DNA of 64,000 nt from Gorsachius magnificus (Eukaryota > Chordata > Aves > Pelecaniformes > Ardeidae): NCBI GenBank assembly GCA_034008185.1, contig CM067082.1, positions 9,656,984 to 9,720,983 on the forward strand. Reading direction: 5' to 3'. Position 1 is the first letter of the stretch. Each line of letters begins with the position of its first letter. The notes beneath the pieces were generated by a model. That model saw nothing but the letters and a program-made list of their open reading frames with translations. It did not search any database and had not been told where the DNA came from. Shown here piece after piece: positions 12,501-23,906 of this stretch. Made by a program: the position numbers and the translations under genes.

Positions 12501-12811
12501 TTTACAGTCTTGAATCCTGCAAATCAATCCAGAAGAAGAGTTTTATGACCAGGCTGGTACTTGTTGAGGTCTGTGACTTTTCTATGAGAAGGAGTAGGGA
12601 CCACAGTCAGGGCTTTCAGGAAGAATAATTTACGCGTCTCAGGTAAATTCAGAATACTGCAGAACACTGTATGATCCAGATCTCAGGGTCTTCAGGCACA
12701 GAAAGTCAGGACTATGCACTACAGTATCAAAGTTTGATCTTTGCCATTTATATCTTAGTAAAAACTTAAATCTGTCCTGTCTGACCTAGTTCACAAGCTA
12801 ATTTTGGTTTC
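9571..12811. other. Unique stretch, no gene recognised
   Basis: About 3.2 kb of mixed-composition DNA. Open frames such as 9872-10336 and 11636-12166 (minus) are present but show no domain, no family resemblance and no consistent splice signals. No transposon recognised. Confidence 0.5.
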
Positions 12812-12816
12812 TAGTC

Positions 12817-13415
12817 TGTCGTGGTTTAACCCGGCTGGCAACTAAGAACCACGCAGCCGCTCGCTCACTCCCCCCCTCCCTCAGTGGGATGGGAGACAGA
12901 ATTGGAGAAAAGAAAAAAAAGTAAGACCCGTGGGTTGAGATAGAGACAGTTTAATAAGAGATAATAATAATAATAATAATAATAATATATACAGAATATA
13001 TAAAACAAGTGATTCACAATGCAATTGCTCACCACCCGCTGATCGATGCCCAGCCGGTCCTGAGCCGTGATCACTCCCCCCGAGCTGTGATCACACATCC
13101 CGAGCTGCGGCCACTCTGCCCGCGACCGACCAACTGATACCCGGCCCCCCCCCCCCCCCGAGCATGACGTTGTATGGTATGGAATAGCTCTTTGGACAGT
13201 TTGGGTTAGCTGTCCTAGCTGTGCTGTACTCCCAGCTTGTTATGCACCTGGCCGAGCAGGAGAAGCTCAAAACATCCTTGAGCAGTCTGAGCACTACTTG
13301 GCAACAACTAAAAACATCAGTGTGTTATCACATTCTTGTAGTACTAAATCCAAAGCACAGCACTATGCTAGCTTCTGTGAAGAAAATTAACTCTATCCCA
13401 GCTGAAACCAGGACA
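12817..13415 (-). mobile_element. Solo LTR, endogenous retrovirus family A, with 5 bp target duplication
   Basis: On the minus strand the element runs from TGTCCTGGTTTCAGCTGGGA to ...AAACCACGACA, a 599 bp LTR with TG...CA ends. It is flanked on both sides by TAGTC (12812-12816 and 13416-13420), an exact 5 bp target-site duplication. This shows that the whole LTR is present and that the internal retroviral part was lost by LTR-LTR recombination. The minus strand carries an ATTAAA polyadenylation signal (complement of 12950-12955) and a TGACGT-related motif near 13163-13170. A (TAA)n run (12963-12988) and a C15 run (13145-13159) have grown inside it. No primer-binding site or viral gene is adjacent. 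I recognise the sequence as a dispersed Neoavian LTR; the 5 bp duplication fits an ERVL-like integrase, which is inference. Confidence 0.93.
12963..12988. repeat. (TAA)n microsatellite inside LTR A
   Basis: About nine TAA units, likely grown from an A/T-rich part of the LTR just past its polyadenylation signal (minus-strand sense). Confidence 0.93.
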
Positions 13416-13474
13416 TAGTCATATCTTCTACTTGCTCCATTTGCTTATAGATCAGTTAACTGAGACACAATCTT

Positions 13475-13634
13475 TCTCCTCTCCTCTCCTCCTCTCCTCT
13501 CCTCTCCTCTCCTCTCCTCTCCTCTCCTCCTCTCCTCTCCTCTCCTCTCTCTCCTCTCTCTCCTCTCCTCTCTCCTCTCCTCTCCTCTCCTCTCCTCTCC
13601 TCTCCTCTCCTCTCCTCTCCTCTCCTCCTCTCCT
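13475..13634 (+). repeat. CTCCT pentanucleotide satellite (pure polypyrimidine)
   Basis: About 160 bp made almost only of CTCCT / CTCTCCTCT units with occasional register slips. One strand is all pyrimidine and the other all purine, so it can adopt triplex (H-DNA) structure and is prone to length change. It starts 60 bp beyond the end of LTR A. The translated serine/leucine and glutamate/arginine runs in this region are artefacts. Confidence 0.97.
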
Positions 13635-16600
13635 TTTCTCAAGTTCAGTGGGAAAATAATTTCATTGCAGATTCACAGCAGTGACATTTGTAATCTCTTT
13701 TTTTATTTTCTAATTTATGAGGCACTATTAACGCTACCTCCATTAATCTAGCATCACTTAGAATCTCGTATTCCTTGGAGAAGACAAGAGAAAAATTGTA
13801 ATTAAAATTCATTCTATCATTACTATATTTCTCCTCATATGCATAGGCATGAACTTCAAAATCTGAAAGGATCTTCCAAAGCCTATTACAGAGGGAGAGA
13901 GATACCAATCTTTCTGCACTGGGAAATCCAGTCCATCTTAGACATTTGTCCTGCTCCCTCATGTAAAGATGTTTGTGTATTATTTCCAGCCAAACCTTCC
14001 TGACCAGATTTAGATCTCCTTTTCCATTTTTCTGATAGATCAACATTTCCTATTTCTTTTTCTTTTCTTTCTTACGGCCTTCACATAGTTACAGTATGCC
14101 TTAGAAACTGATACACATTTGCTCACCTTTGCTTCTCTCAATCAAAATTATGTAGGAATTACATAAGAGAGGTAATTATGGTTATAAAAAGAGTCCTTCA
14201 CTCTGCAAGAAGGGATCTTACACAGTTTTCAGTACAATAGGATTCAAAGAGACCTTGGTTTTTACATCCAACCATCTGCTGCTGCACCTTATAGACTCCA
14301 CATCATAATCATGCTACATGTTTTTGTTTCCATTCCCCCATCTGTAAGACTGTGCCAGAGCTACTGCCATCTAATTGTTGCCAATTTTGTAGCCTAAAAT
14401 TTTCACGGCCAATATTTACTTTTTTTTTTATCACTGGGACAGGATGCTCTCTTAACCTAAACCCTTTCTTTTTCTTCTCAGCGTTTCTACCTGCATCATT
14501 ATTTTCATCTCTCTTGTTCAGGGGGATTGATGGTTTCTTGTATCAAATAATGCAGGCTCTGTCATGTTGATGTTTATCGCTTTCTGCAATAAGACAGGTA
14601 TGTATATAATGCCAGGATTGCAATGTCAATGCAAGGAAATGGTTCTGAAATGCGGTGGGATTCTGCATTAGGTACACACCCCTGTCTCTGTGCAGTCTAA
14701 AAATTCACCACTTTTAATGTCTTCATCCCCCCACAACCCTCATGTCCTCGCAATAGGTGACAAAGTGTGTTGTCCACACTTTGCAGATGGGAAAGCAAGG
14801 TGAAGTCTCAAGTCACAGAGGGAATCCCCGACGGACCAGGCAGCCTCGGCACACAAAGACCCTGGCTGCTGGAATATCCTCCCTCCCTTCTGAAGTTTCC
14901 GTAGTTGCTTAAGGGATTTGATTCTCAGTCCTCATTAAATTAAATGGGATGAGGGCATCCAGACATCTGAAGTTGCTCTGAAAATCTCAGCTGTAAAAGA
15001 CAGCTTATTAGGCCATTTCCTCCATATCTTAAAAGCAAAAAAAAAAAATCCATTGTGAGTGAAAGAGAGACCAGTACATCATAATAAATATGAGAAATGG
15101 CTACTACTTTGTAATTCAATTGTAACTTCGTATTAAATTTAATAATGCATACACTTTAACTTCATTTTGGTCTTATTAAGAGAAAAGAAATTGGCCCAGG
15201 CAAGCAATCAAATAATTAAATAGAAATATTTAAAAATGCATGAACAGTATGGAGCTTAAATGTTTATCACTTCTATAGTGGCAGACGTGATTTAGAAGCT
15301 GAGTCCCTAAAAATGAAGCGTTCTTTTTATGGTTTTGAAAGCTCTCTAGGAATTCTAGAATCGGAAATGAGTTTTCACAGTGCCAGTATCTCTAGAGACA
15401 CGAGGTTGGTTATTGTTTCATGGTCCCCAGCATGGGCTATATTAAACAGAGGAACACGGAGGGAAAGTCCACACTATGTAACAGAATAGGCTACAGCGTA
15501 GCACTGGCAATACCTGAGCTGCTTTTAAATTAGCTACCTGGGATATCAGCACTGTTCTTTTAGCAGGCTGAGGGAAGACATACTGTTTCCCAACAAGTAT
15601 GGGTAGCTGAAGTAGCAAATTTAAAGCACAACAAAAATCACTACAGTGCCCTGCAGTGATTGCCAAATGGACCAGCTCTACCCAAGCAGATGAGGCCCAA
15701 TGTTTAGGTTCTGAAAATAGAGATGTCACAAAAGCCACTGAGACAAATTCCAGGGCTCTCTAAGGGCCTCCATGCTACAAGAAATTTGCCTGAAGAGCTT
15801 GAAGTGAAGCCAATGGAGCTGATTTCAGCCAGTTTTGTCTTTATAAATACATCCAAACTTGACCTCTTTGAGGCCACCTCACATTTATTGCCCAAAGTTC
15901 CAAACTCCACAGATGTCTTTTTCCACAGAGATATTCCTTCTTCAGTCAGTCAGAAAGTTTTCTGTCCCCACACTGTATGGAGAGAACAGACAAGAAAAGG
16001 ACCAGGCATATTTAAATACACCAAGATAAATACCTACTTGATTTGACTGACCTCTCACTTACATGCCTGTTTAAAGCTTTCTTGTTCTTTCAACAGAATC
16101 CATTTGCAGTAGATAAATATTATCTGGATGTTCCAGATGAAATCACTGCAAAAAATATAAGTCTTGACATTGAAATGGCCAGAATTATCCTATTAAGGAG
16201 AGCTGATTATTATTTCTTTAATAAGCCTAAGTCATCTTTTATATTTAGGGCACAAGAAGTGCAAGGCTAGGCAGACAGGGAAAGCTATGGAAGAGGAAAC
16301 CTTCATTTCTTCAGTTTTATCTATGTGAAAGTTGTTCACCTTGATGGCTGAAATAAGCTTTACAGTATCAATATTCCTCTGTATTTCCTTTCCTCTGCTG
16401 GGGAACATTACATCACATGTGCATTCAACCTGCTGATTTCATGTCCATGTGGGAAAGGACATCCTTTTGAAACTTCCCCAAAACTATGACTCTTTCCACT
16501 TTAGAATAACTGCAGTTCTGCTGCCAGTCCCCCCACTCCCCCATGGTACACAAGCACTTGGGCGTAGCTATGTAAGCTTTGCCTTTGAGTCTGGTTTTCC

Positions 16601-17476
16601 TAAGCATCATTATTTGTATAGGTGTCCATGCTCATTTATGTCAGGAGACATTCTTTTGCAGCACAGAAGGGCTAGGAGGTTTTCTTTTAAATGCCAGGAA
16701 GCAGGAGCACCAGAAATGAGTAACTACTACTGGCTTTTAGTGTTGCTACTAAATTGGGTAAGATGGAGTGATTAAAGGCAGCCAATAGAAATACCAAAAG
16801 CGGGTCAGGCAAAACAAACATGCAAAAAAAGCCAAACTTACTTGATGCTTTTAGGGAATCTCCATAGCAGACAGGGAAGAGTGAAAGCATTGATCAAACT
16901 AAATGCTACACAAAGGAGAAGAAAAATGGCATGAGGTCAGAGTGCTGAAGCTGAAATACGTGGCTGTGTGAAAGACTGGCTTAGCAAGTGGAGGGAGAGG
17001 GCTAGCAAAGGTGCAGAAGTCTTTCAATGAGGAGGGAGCTGAGAAGCTGCGGTTCTTTGGAGTCTGATGCCAGAGCCAGGCTGTGCTGGACATCATACTG
17101 TACAGATAGAAGATGGATTGGGTTTCAAAAGAAAGTATGTGTCATATTTGCTAATGACAGTGGCAAGCAGCAGGCTAACGAGTGATGAAGGAGCAAGTCT
17201 AGTTTTGAAGTGTCAAGGGAGAAAGACAGCATGGGCCAGACAAATGATCTGTGAGATTGTTGTAAGTATAGGTGAAGTAAAAAGACTTCTCACCCCTTTG
17301 TTCTGCTGGGTAGGATGCTATTTGCTTTAGTGACAGTGTGCTTTATTGCTATAGGATGCCCAATTTTGACTGGCTATTTCATACCCAGCATAGAGGTGTG
17401 GGAATAAAACATAATTGATTTAGTGCCTATCTCTACAGATTACTTCAGCTTTCCAAACAGGTGAACATTAGCCATG
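13635..17476. other. Unique stretch, no gene recognised
   Basis: About 3.8 kb. The minus-strand open frame 13645-14046 (133 codons) and the plus frame 16043-16270 are the least random-looking. The latter starts with a good splice acceptor (TTCTTGTTCTTTCAACAG ending at 16096) but has no convincing donor or family match. No mobile element is visible. Confidence 0.5.
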
Positions 17477-17481
17477 GCAGT

Positions 17482-18492
17482 TGTGATGGGTTGACCTTGG
17501 CTGGAGACCAGATGCCCACCAAGCTGCTCTGTCACTCCCCTCCTCAGCAGGACAGGGGAGAGAAAAATATATCAACAGGCTCGTGGGTCGAGACAAGGAC
17601 AGGGAGAGATCACTCACCAGTTACCGTCATGGGCAAAACAGACTCAACTTGGGGAAATTAGTTTAATTTATTACCAGTCAAATAAAGGTAGGAGAGAATA
17701 AAAAAACCCAACCTGAATCTTGAAATGCCTTCCCCCCACCAGTCCCTTCTTCTCAGGCTTAAATTCACTCCCGATTTTCTCTCCCTCCTCCCCCCAGCAG
17801 CACAGGAGGACGGGGAATGGGGGTTGGGGTCAGTTCATCCCACGCTGTCCCTGCCGCTCCTTCCTCCCCAGGGCAGGACTCCTCACCCTCTGCCCCTGCC
17901 CCAGCCCGGGGTCCCCCCCACGGCAGACAGTCCCCCACGCACTGCTCCAGCCTGGGCCCTTCCCACGGGCTGCAGTTCCTCACCAGCTGCTCCAGCCTGG
18001 GTCCCTCCTTCCCACGGGGTGCAGTCCCTCAGGAGCAGACAGCTCCAGCGTGGGTCCCCGCGGGGTCACCAGCCCGGCCAGCAAACCTGCCCCAGCCTGG
18101 GCTCCTCTCCCCCAGCGGGGCTTCCCACGGGGGCACAGCCTCCTTCGGGCACCTCCGGCGCCTGGAGCCCCTCCTGCCCTCCTGCGGCACTGGCCTGGGG
18201 GGCTGCAGGGATGCTCCTCTCACATCCTCTTGGTTAGAGTCAGCTGGCATTGGCTCTATTTTCTCTCTCCAGCTACTGTTCCACAGCAGGGTTTTTTTTC
18301 CTTTCTTAAATATGTTATCCCAGAGGCTCTACCACCATTGCTGATGGGCTTGGCCTTGGCCAGCAGCAGGTCTGCCTTGGAGCTCGCTGGCGTTGGCTCT
18401 ATCTGACACAGGGGAAGCTTCTGGCAGCTTCTCACACAAGCCACCCCTGTAGTCGCCCTGCTACCAAAACTTTGCCATGCAAACCCAATACA
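17482..18492 (-). mobile_element. Solo LTR, endogenous retrovirus family B, copy 1
   Basis: An LTR of 1011 bp, with TG...CA ends: plus strand TGTGATGGGTTGACC (17482) to CAAACCCAATACA (18492). The flanking pentamers GCAGT (17477-17481) and GCCGT (18493-18497) agree at four of five bases, consistent with an aged 5 bp target duplication. Transcription sense is minus: TTTATT at 17667-17672 is an AATAAA polyadenylation signal on the minus strand. The middle (about 17890-18130) is GC-rich and built of degenerate ~40-50 bp units beginning CTCCAGC.TGGG. This keeps all frames open by chance, which explains frames up to 228 codons (17720-18406) with no protein family. No viral gene remains next to it. 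Confidence 0.9.
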
Positions 18493-18497
18493 GCCGT

Positions 18498-19800
18498 ACA
18501 AGGTCTGAGCCTGAAATAAAGCATGGCATGACTTCATTTTTTGCGGTGGGGACAAACCATATGAGAGTGACAGAACCGAAGGTGAAAGAACAAAAACATA
18601 AAGCCATGGCTGCTACACTTCACAGCCCAGCAAGCACAACACAGGGAAATCCTTTTTAGCAATCACAGCAGGAACAATATTTTCCTGCACTTTATCACCC
18701 CAGTGATAAATCGGGACAACCACTTTGTATGGGCAGCTCACCCTGCCACCACCTAGGACCATGGTTGGCTCAAAATGTCTGGACATTTGAAGTGTTCTGC
18801 AGAAACCCAATATTTAAATGGATGTAAGTTCAGACTCAAACCTCCCTGGAACACATGGGAGTCTTACTATTTTTCTAAGTGGGTTTTGGATTAAGGGAAA
18901 GGGAACTGAATTATCCCAGTGCCTTTGGGAACCTCCATTCAGAGGGTTCTGGAGGTTCGTTGAGGACCTGGAGAACTGGAACGTTGCTTCTTAAGGGATA
19001 TTTCTTTGTCACTGACAAGAACAGTTGAGTCTTCAGCTGTAGCTGACCCATGTTATTTTTGTATTGGACCTAACTTCTGGAGTTTATTAAAAGTAGCTTT
19101 TTATGGCCAAAATGAATAGCGGGTCATTTTCTGAATGTCCAAAACTGTTCAAACTGTTACCAACAGGGACCTACATGAACAATTTTCTGGGGATCTGGGT
19201 ACTTCTGCTTTCAAAGTGAAGCAGATAGGAATTAAATACAGAAACATCTATAGTTAGAAGTCTGCATATAAACATATGCATAGGTGCATATAAACATAGG
19301 GAGCTGCAAGTGTACGATTGAAATGTTTCCCATCTTTATAGTCTCATCACTACAGATCCATAAATATGGCAATTGAGTAAGGTATGCCTGGTCTGTTGAT
19401 TGAATATACTTCTTTATATACTGTGAAGCTGCTGGTAGAACAAAGTGTCAGGTCTGGTCTTTTGAGCCTACACGAAGATATTTATTTTCTGAAGAAACTG
19501 GCAGTTTTTCTATTAAGGATGATTTTTTTTTTCCTGTAGTTTGTGTCATTACGATTCTAACCTTATCCCTCAATGTTGCAATGAACATTTTTAAATAGGA
19601 CAATATTTGAAAAGATTAGAGTTTATTGAAATTAAAGAATATATCAAGAGACAAATACAGGTGTCTTCATGGGAGAATTAATGTTATAATCATATACCAT
19701 ATTTTGCTGTGTATTCTGGAGTTAAAAAGAAGGACAAAAAGATTCTGGTTTCACCTGTAAAACTCGTATGTCGCCATGTAAGTTACTGTGCCTTGAGAAA
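18498..19800. other. Unique stretch, no gene recognised
   Basis: About 1.3 kb. Only a small direct repeat is visible: TGCATATAAACATA occurs near 19262 and again near 19287. Confidence 0.5.
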
Positions 19801-20555
19801 TGCACTCACAACAACCCCATGCAACGCTACAGGCTTGGGGAAGAGTGGCTGGAAAGCTGCATGGTGGAAAAAGACCTGGGGCTGCTGGTTGACAGCCGGC
19901 TGAATATGAGCCAGCAGTGTGCCCAGGTGGCCAAGAAGGCCAATGGCATCCTGGCCTGTATCAGGAATAGTGTGGCCAGCAGGAGCAGGGAAGTGATCGT
20001 GCCCCTGTACTCGGTGCTGGTGAGGCCGCACCTCGAATCCTGTGTTCAGTTTTGGGCCCCTCACTACAAGAAAGACGTTGCCTTGCTGGAACAGGTCCAG
20101 AGGAGAGCAACCAAGCTGGTGAGGGGTCTGGAGCACAAGTCTGATGAGGAGTGGCTGAGGGACCTGGGGTTGTTTAGTCTGGAGAAGAGGAGGCTGAGGG
20201 GAGACCTGATCGCCCTCTACAACTGCCTGACAGGAGGCTGTAGTGAGGTGGGGGTCGGCCTCTTCTCCCTGGTAGTGGATGATAGGACGAGGGGGAATGG
20301 TTTTAAGCTGCACCAGGGCAGGTTTAGGTTAAACATTAGGAGACATTTCTTCACAGAAAGGGTTGTCAGGCTCTGGAATGGGCTGCCCAAGGAGGTGGTT
20401 GACTCCCCATCCCTGGAGGTGTTTAAAAGAAGGATAGATGAGGTGCTTAGGGACAGGATTTAGTGGTGGGATGGCAGGGTTAGGTTAATGGTTGGACTTG
20501 ATGATCTTAAAGGTCTTTTCCAACCTAAATGATTCTATGATTCTATGATTCTATA
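19801..20555 (+). mobile_element. CR1 LINE, 5'-truncated, C-terminal part of ORF2 (lineage A)
   Basis: The frame through 20463 (about 215 CR1 codons) gives an unbroken CR1 ORF2 C-terminus: [90 protein letters not shown] and [19 protein letters not shown]. It is followed by the lineage A 3' UTR (TTTAGTGGTGGGATGGCAGG) and an ATTCTATGATTCTATGATTCTAT tail. The first ~20 bp (19801-19822) correspond to the '[12 protein letters not shown]' segment with a small deletion. It lacks the endonuclease and catalytic RT. Lack of stops suggests a young insertion, not function. Confidence 0.96.
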
Positions 20556-21275
20556 TTAAAAATGCACTGGAAACAAAGTTCTGTTTGGTGTTTTTTTTTT
20601 TTTTGGGGTGTGTGTGTGAGGTGACCACTTGTATTGCCTTTAATAAGAGCAGCTTACCAAAATTGAAAGTTTCTAAGAGAAAAATATGAGTAATCATCTC
20701 AGATTCCTTTCCATGGTGCACGGTGAAGCCTGTGATGATGTTTGTTGCCTTTGCAGTTCTGGAAGCAGGAGGACGTGAAATCAGTGAGCCTGGTGACTAT
20801 ACCAGTTCATAGTGACATAAATCAAAAGCTTGCTGAAGTCAAAATGGTCTATTGTTTAGCCATTTTTATGCTCCCCAAATTTATTCCTTACTGGTTTTGA
20901 TCTTGCCTAGACCAACTTTCCCTGTTCTGAATGTAGTGCTTAAATGTGAGTCTGCTCCGCAGCCTGTTTTCCTGGCTTTTATACAGTATTTTTCATATCA
21001 GATATTATTTTCTTTGGCTTTTCATTCACTTGCCCTGCTGTTTGTTTTCACTGGTAGCAAGAAGACAGATCCACTTTTGTAAGGTGCAGCTTTATAGTTA
21101 AATTCTGTCTCGATTTACACTGGATTTCTCCAGCACAAGCCAGGAGCAGGACCAGGAGTCTGACCTATGCAGAGATTTAGCACTTTTTCCCCCTGAGCCC
21201 CTGCCCCACTGGAGTAAGACAGTAAACAAGCACTTTTTAACAGCGAGCTCTCATCCTCCTCCCCTTCTCTTTCAG
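20556..21275. other. Unique sequence with a T14 and short GT run
   Basis: After the CR1 tail there is a T14 run (20591-20604) and GTGTGTGTG. Otherwise no repeat or gene is recognised up to the pyrimidine tract of the candidate exon at 21276. Confidence 0.5.
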
Positions 21276-21412
21276 TTTGGGCTTATCCAACAACTACAGA
21301 TTCCCTTTCCCAAGTGAAATGACGGGGGCAGCCCCTTCATCCCCACGAATATGTGGGACTGTCATAGTCCTGTTCCTGCTTCTCTGCGTGGATGCTGCAG
21401 GTGGTCGTGCTA
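21276..21412 (+). CDS. Candidate coding exon with signal-peptide-like N-terminus (partial, unidentified)
   Basis: A long pyrimidine tract (21249-21273) ends in TTCAG, an excellent splice acceptor. The segment that follows is open and includes ATG at 21319 with G at -3. From that ATG it encodes about 31 residues starting MTGAAPSSPRICGTV, with one arginine, then a hydrophobic core (IVLFLLLCV) and small residues (DAAGG). This is the n-, h- and c-region pattern of a secretory signal peptide. It runs into A|GTAAGG at 21412/21413, a good donor at +1 to +6 but with A, not G, at -1. The frame is also open upstream to 21277, so it could be an internal exon. I do not recognise the protein and see no partner exon in the window. 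The alternative is chance agreement of splice-like motifs with an open frame, which is common at this scale. Confidence 0.33.
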
Positions 21413-23894
21413 GTAAGGTTTGGGGGGTTTTTTGCAGCTATTTTAGTGATTTCCTTCACTTAAGACTTATTTTATTCTGGGGCTAATAGAAGGGCCAGAT
21501 CTGGAGGTCTTCAGTTGCACTATAACTCGTCTCCTTCTTCCTATAAGAAGGGGTGAAAACAGAGAGCAGTGCAGATAGCAGAGTCCTTAAATAGCGCAAA
21601 GAATTATTATAATTTCTGCTCTAGATGTTAAAGGGAAATAGCATCATGGAACTAACTGTGATTCTGAAATAACAACTTGGTTTAGCAGTTAATGAAAGAC
21701 TTACTTAGATCGCAGCATTTATGCTTGCGATTTTCAGATAAACACCCTGTCTTCCTCCTCACACGTAGTTGGATCCGCAGCCCTTTTCACACCCATAATA
21801 CTGTGTAATTAATCCTCATCATTACTTCCAGAGTAAGAATCCAGTAGAAACTACCTGGCATTTTGGTGTTTAGCAAAAGCAATCCAAGAACTGATCCTAT
21901 AGCAAATATCTGTATTAATTGCATTTTAAATGAGGGATTTTTTAAGGAAAACTTGATGATCATAGAAATCCCAAATTTTGCTTCCAGAAATCATTTCATC
22001 TTTCATTGCTCTGCAATTTGAGGCAGAGTCAAGGAATTATTCTGTATATGAGTAGCTGGATTCTGCCTGCTCCTTTCTGTCCGAGTGGGGATACCTGGGC
22101 ACAGCATTGCAGAGAGGGATCAGCAAGGATGCGTATTAACATCGGGGCAGTTTAGGGAGATGAAAAGTACTGCAGGTCCAAATGTGAGAGAGGTGAGGGA
22201 GGAGGGGTCTGATCTAAAAATTGTAAATGTCAGTGTTATATTCTTTGTCTTCTGTAAAACAGGAAAAAACATTCTGAAACATTTTGCATTCAACTGTATT
22301 AAATAGGTTGCAATACTTCCAGCTGTTGACAGCTTAAGTTCAAATGTGATGTAGTTTAGATTAAAAGGGAAATGTTTGACAGGTTCATTCCAGTCCTTGG
22401 TGAACGGTCGCTTGTGCCATACTCATTCCTTCACATGTGGTGTGGTTTGGAAGAAACAATCTAGACAGAAAGTAATTGAAACTAGAAATATCTGCATTAA
22501 ACTGTCATCCAAAAGCCAGCCATTTGCAGGCTGTGGGAGTTCTATATCAGTATGACGTGGAGGGCAGCTTTCTTGGATGCCACTTCTGTTATATGGTTGC
22601 ATGTTGCTGTGGGAGGTGGACTAAGTACCCTGGATAGACCTCATGCCTTACATTCGGACAAGTGGGCATTCAAATCCTGCATCTCCTGCGAAAAAGACTG
22701 GAAATCCAAAATAGTGGTGGATTCCAGTGGGTTCTATCAGCAGTGTAGGATCTGCTCAGACTATTTTTCACTGCTTAAGTATGCAACACTGAGCAATTAA
22801 AGCAAAGTGTCAATTTAAACAAGCCATGTTATAGGGTTTGGAGGCAGATTTAGGCTGCAAATGAACACACGAGCCAAGACACAAAAAACCCCACAGTGAT
22901 AGTTGCAAAAATTGACCCCTGCACCAAACAGTGATCCAAATGGAAATCAAGGCACTTAGTGTAACCAATAGAGCAATTTACAGCCATATGACATAAAATC
23001 CCAGCTACTCATGTGACGAGCTTTCTATGATACATGTTACAGCTCTGATTTAACAAGTGTTTCTGAAGTTTACCAGTGGAAGGACAACTGATTTGTTCTC
23101 TATAAACCTATTAGCTTGAGCTAACTTAGAAATAAAAGCATTTTCTTTTAAATATCTATTATAGAAAAGAAAAAATAGAGGAAGAAAGGATGGTGGTGAT
23201 CCTATGCAATTGCGTAAATATATTTCAGTAGGTAGTAAACTTGAGATGAAAACTTACAGTCTTCTAACTATAATTGAAATAACCTCACTGTCAAATTGTC
23301 ACCCTGCCAATTTAGTTCTGAAACTAAAATATCAGCATGGATATTAGGTAAAAGAAGATGAATCATTAGTCATTACCTCACGGATTTATTTATAATTGTA
23401 TTTTCCAAAACTGTCACAAATAATTGCTATTACCCCAGAAGACCTCACAACTGGACATCCAATGTGAGCGCTTTTCTTCCATTTCTCAGTCTGCCTCTGC
23501 TTGCAGCTGCTGTTCGTACCCATGCCTTTCCACCTGGAAAGTGCTAACTTTAGGTTTGTAAGCTCAAAGGCCACAGCAAGGGCATTTTTTTTTAAGGTGG
23601 AGCAACATTTGAATATAAATTGCTCATAGTCCCTAGAGTTAATAGCCTTATTCATCCTGTAACCATTTTGGCTCTGGTATTAGAGACATTACAATATGAT
23701 GCATAACATTCAGTCTGCAATACTAATGGGTACCAATATATTGCCCAAGTAATATTTCTCTTTTGCAGCAGCGTTAATAAAGCAACTGTGGAAGCTATAA
23801 ACTGCAAGGGTGGAAGTTACAACTCTGCAATGTTCCAGGGAGGAATTTGAGATAACCATTACAGTTCCACAACCCATCAGTCATTTCTATAATC

Positions 23895-23906
23895 GGGGGG
23901 GGGGGG
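23895..23906 (+). repeat. Poly(G) run, 12 bp
   Basis: Twelve G residues followed by A4; a likely length-variable site. Confidence 0.95.

Noticed and set aside
17880..18200. CpG island / promoter
   Set aside because: The GC-rich block is explained by the tandem units of the LTR and is repeated in copy 2 at 59230-59600. There is no downstream gene.
17720..18406. Longest open frame in the LTR B region (228 codons), proline/serine-rich
   Set aside because: It lies wholly within LTR B copy 1, antisense to the LTR. All frames on both strands are open there because of GC-rich tandem units, and the same happens in copy 2 at 59253-59833. No domain, splice site or conserved frame.
12817..18492. A full-length provirus between the LTRs at 12.8 and 17.5 kb, or between the family B LTRs at 17.5 and 58.9 kb
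   Set aside because: The first pair belong to different families. The second pair are 40 kb apart with their own target duplications and no gag, pol or env between them. All are solo LTRs.
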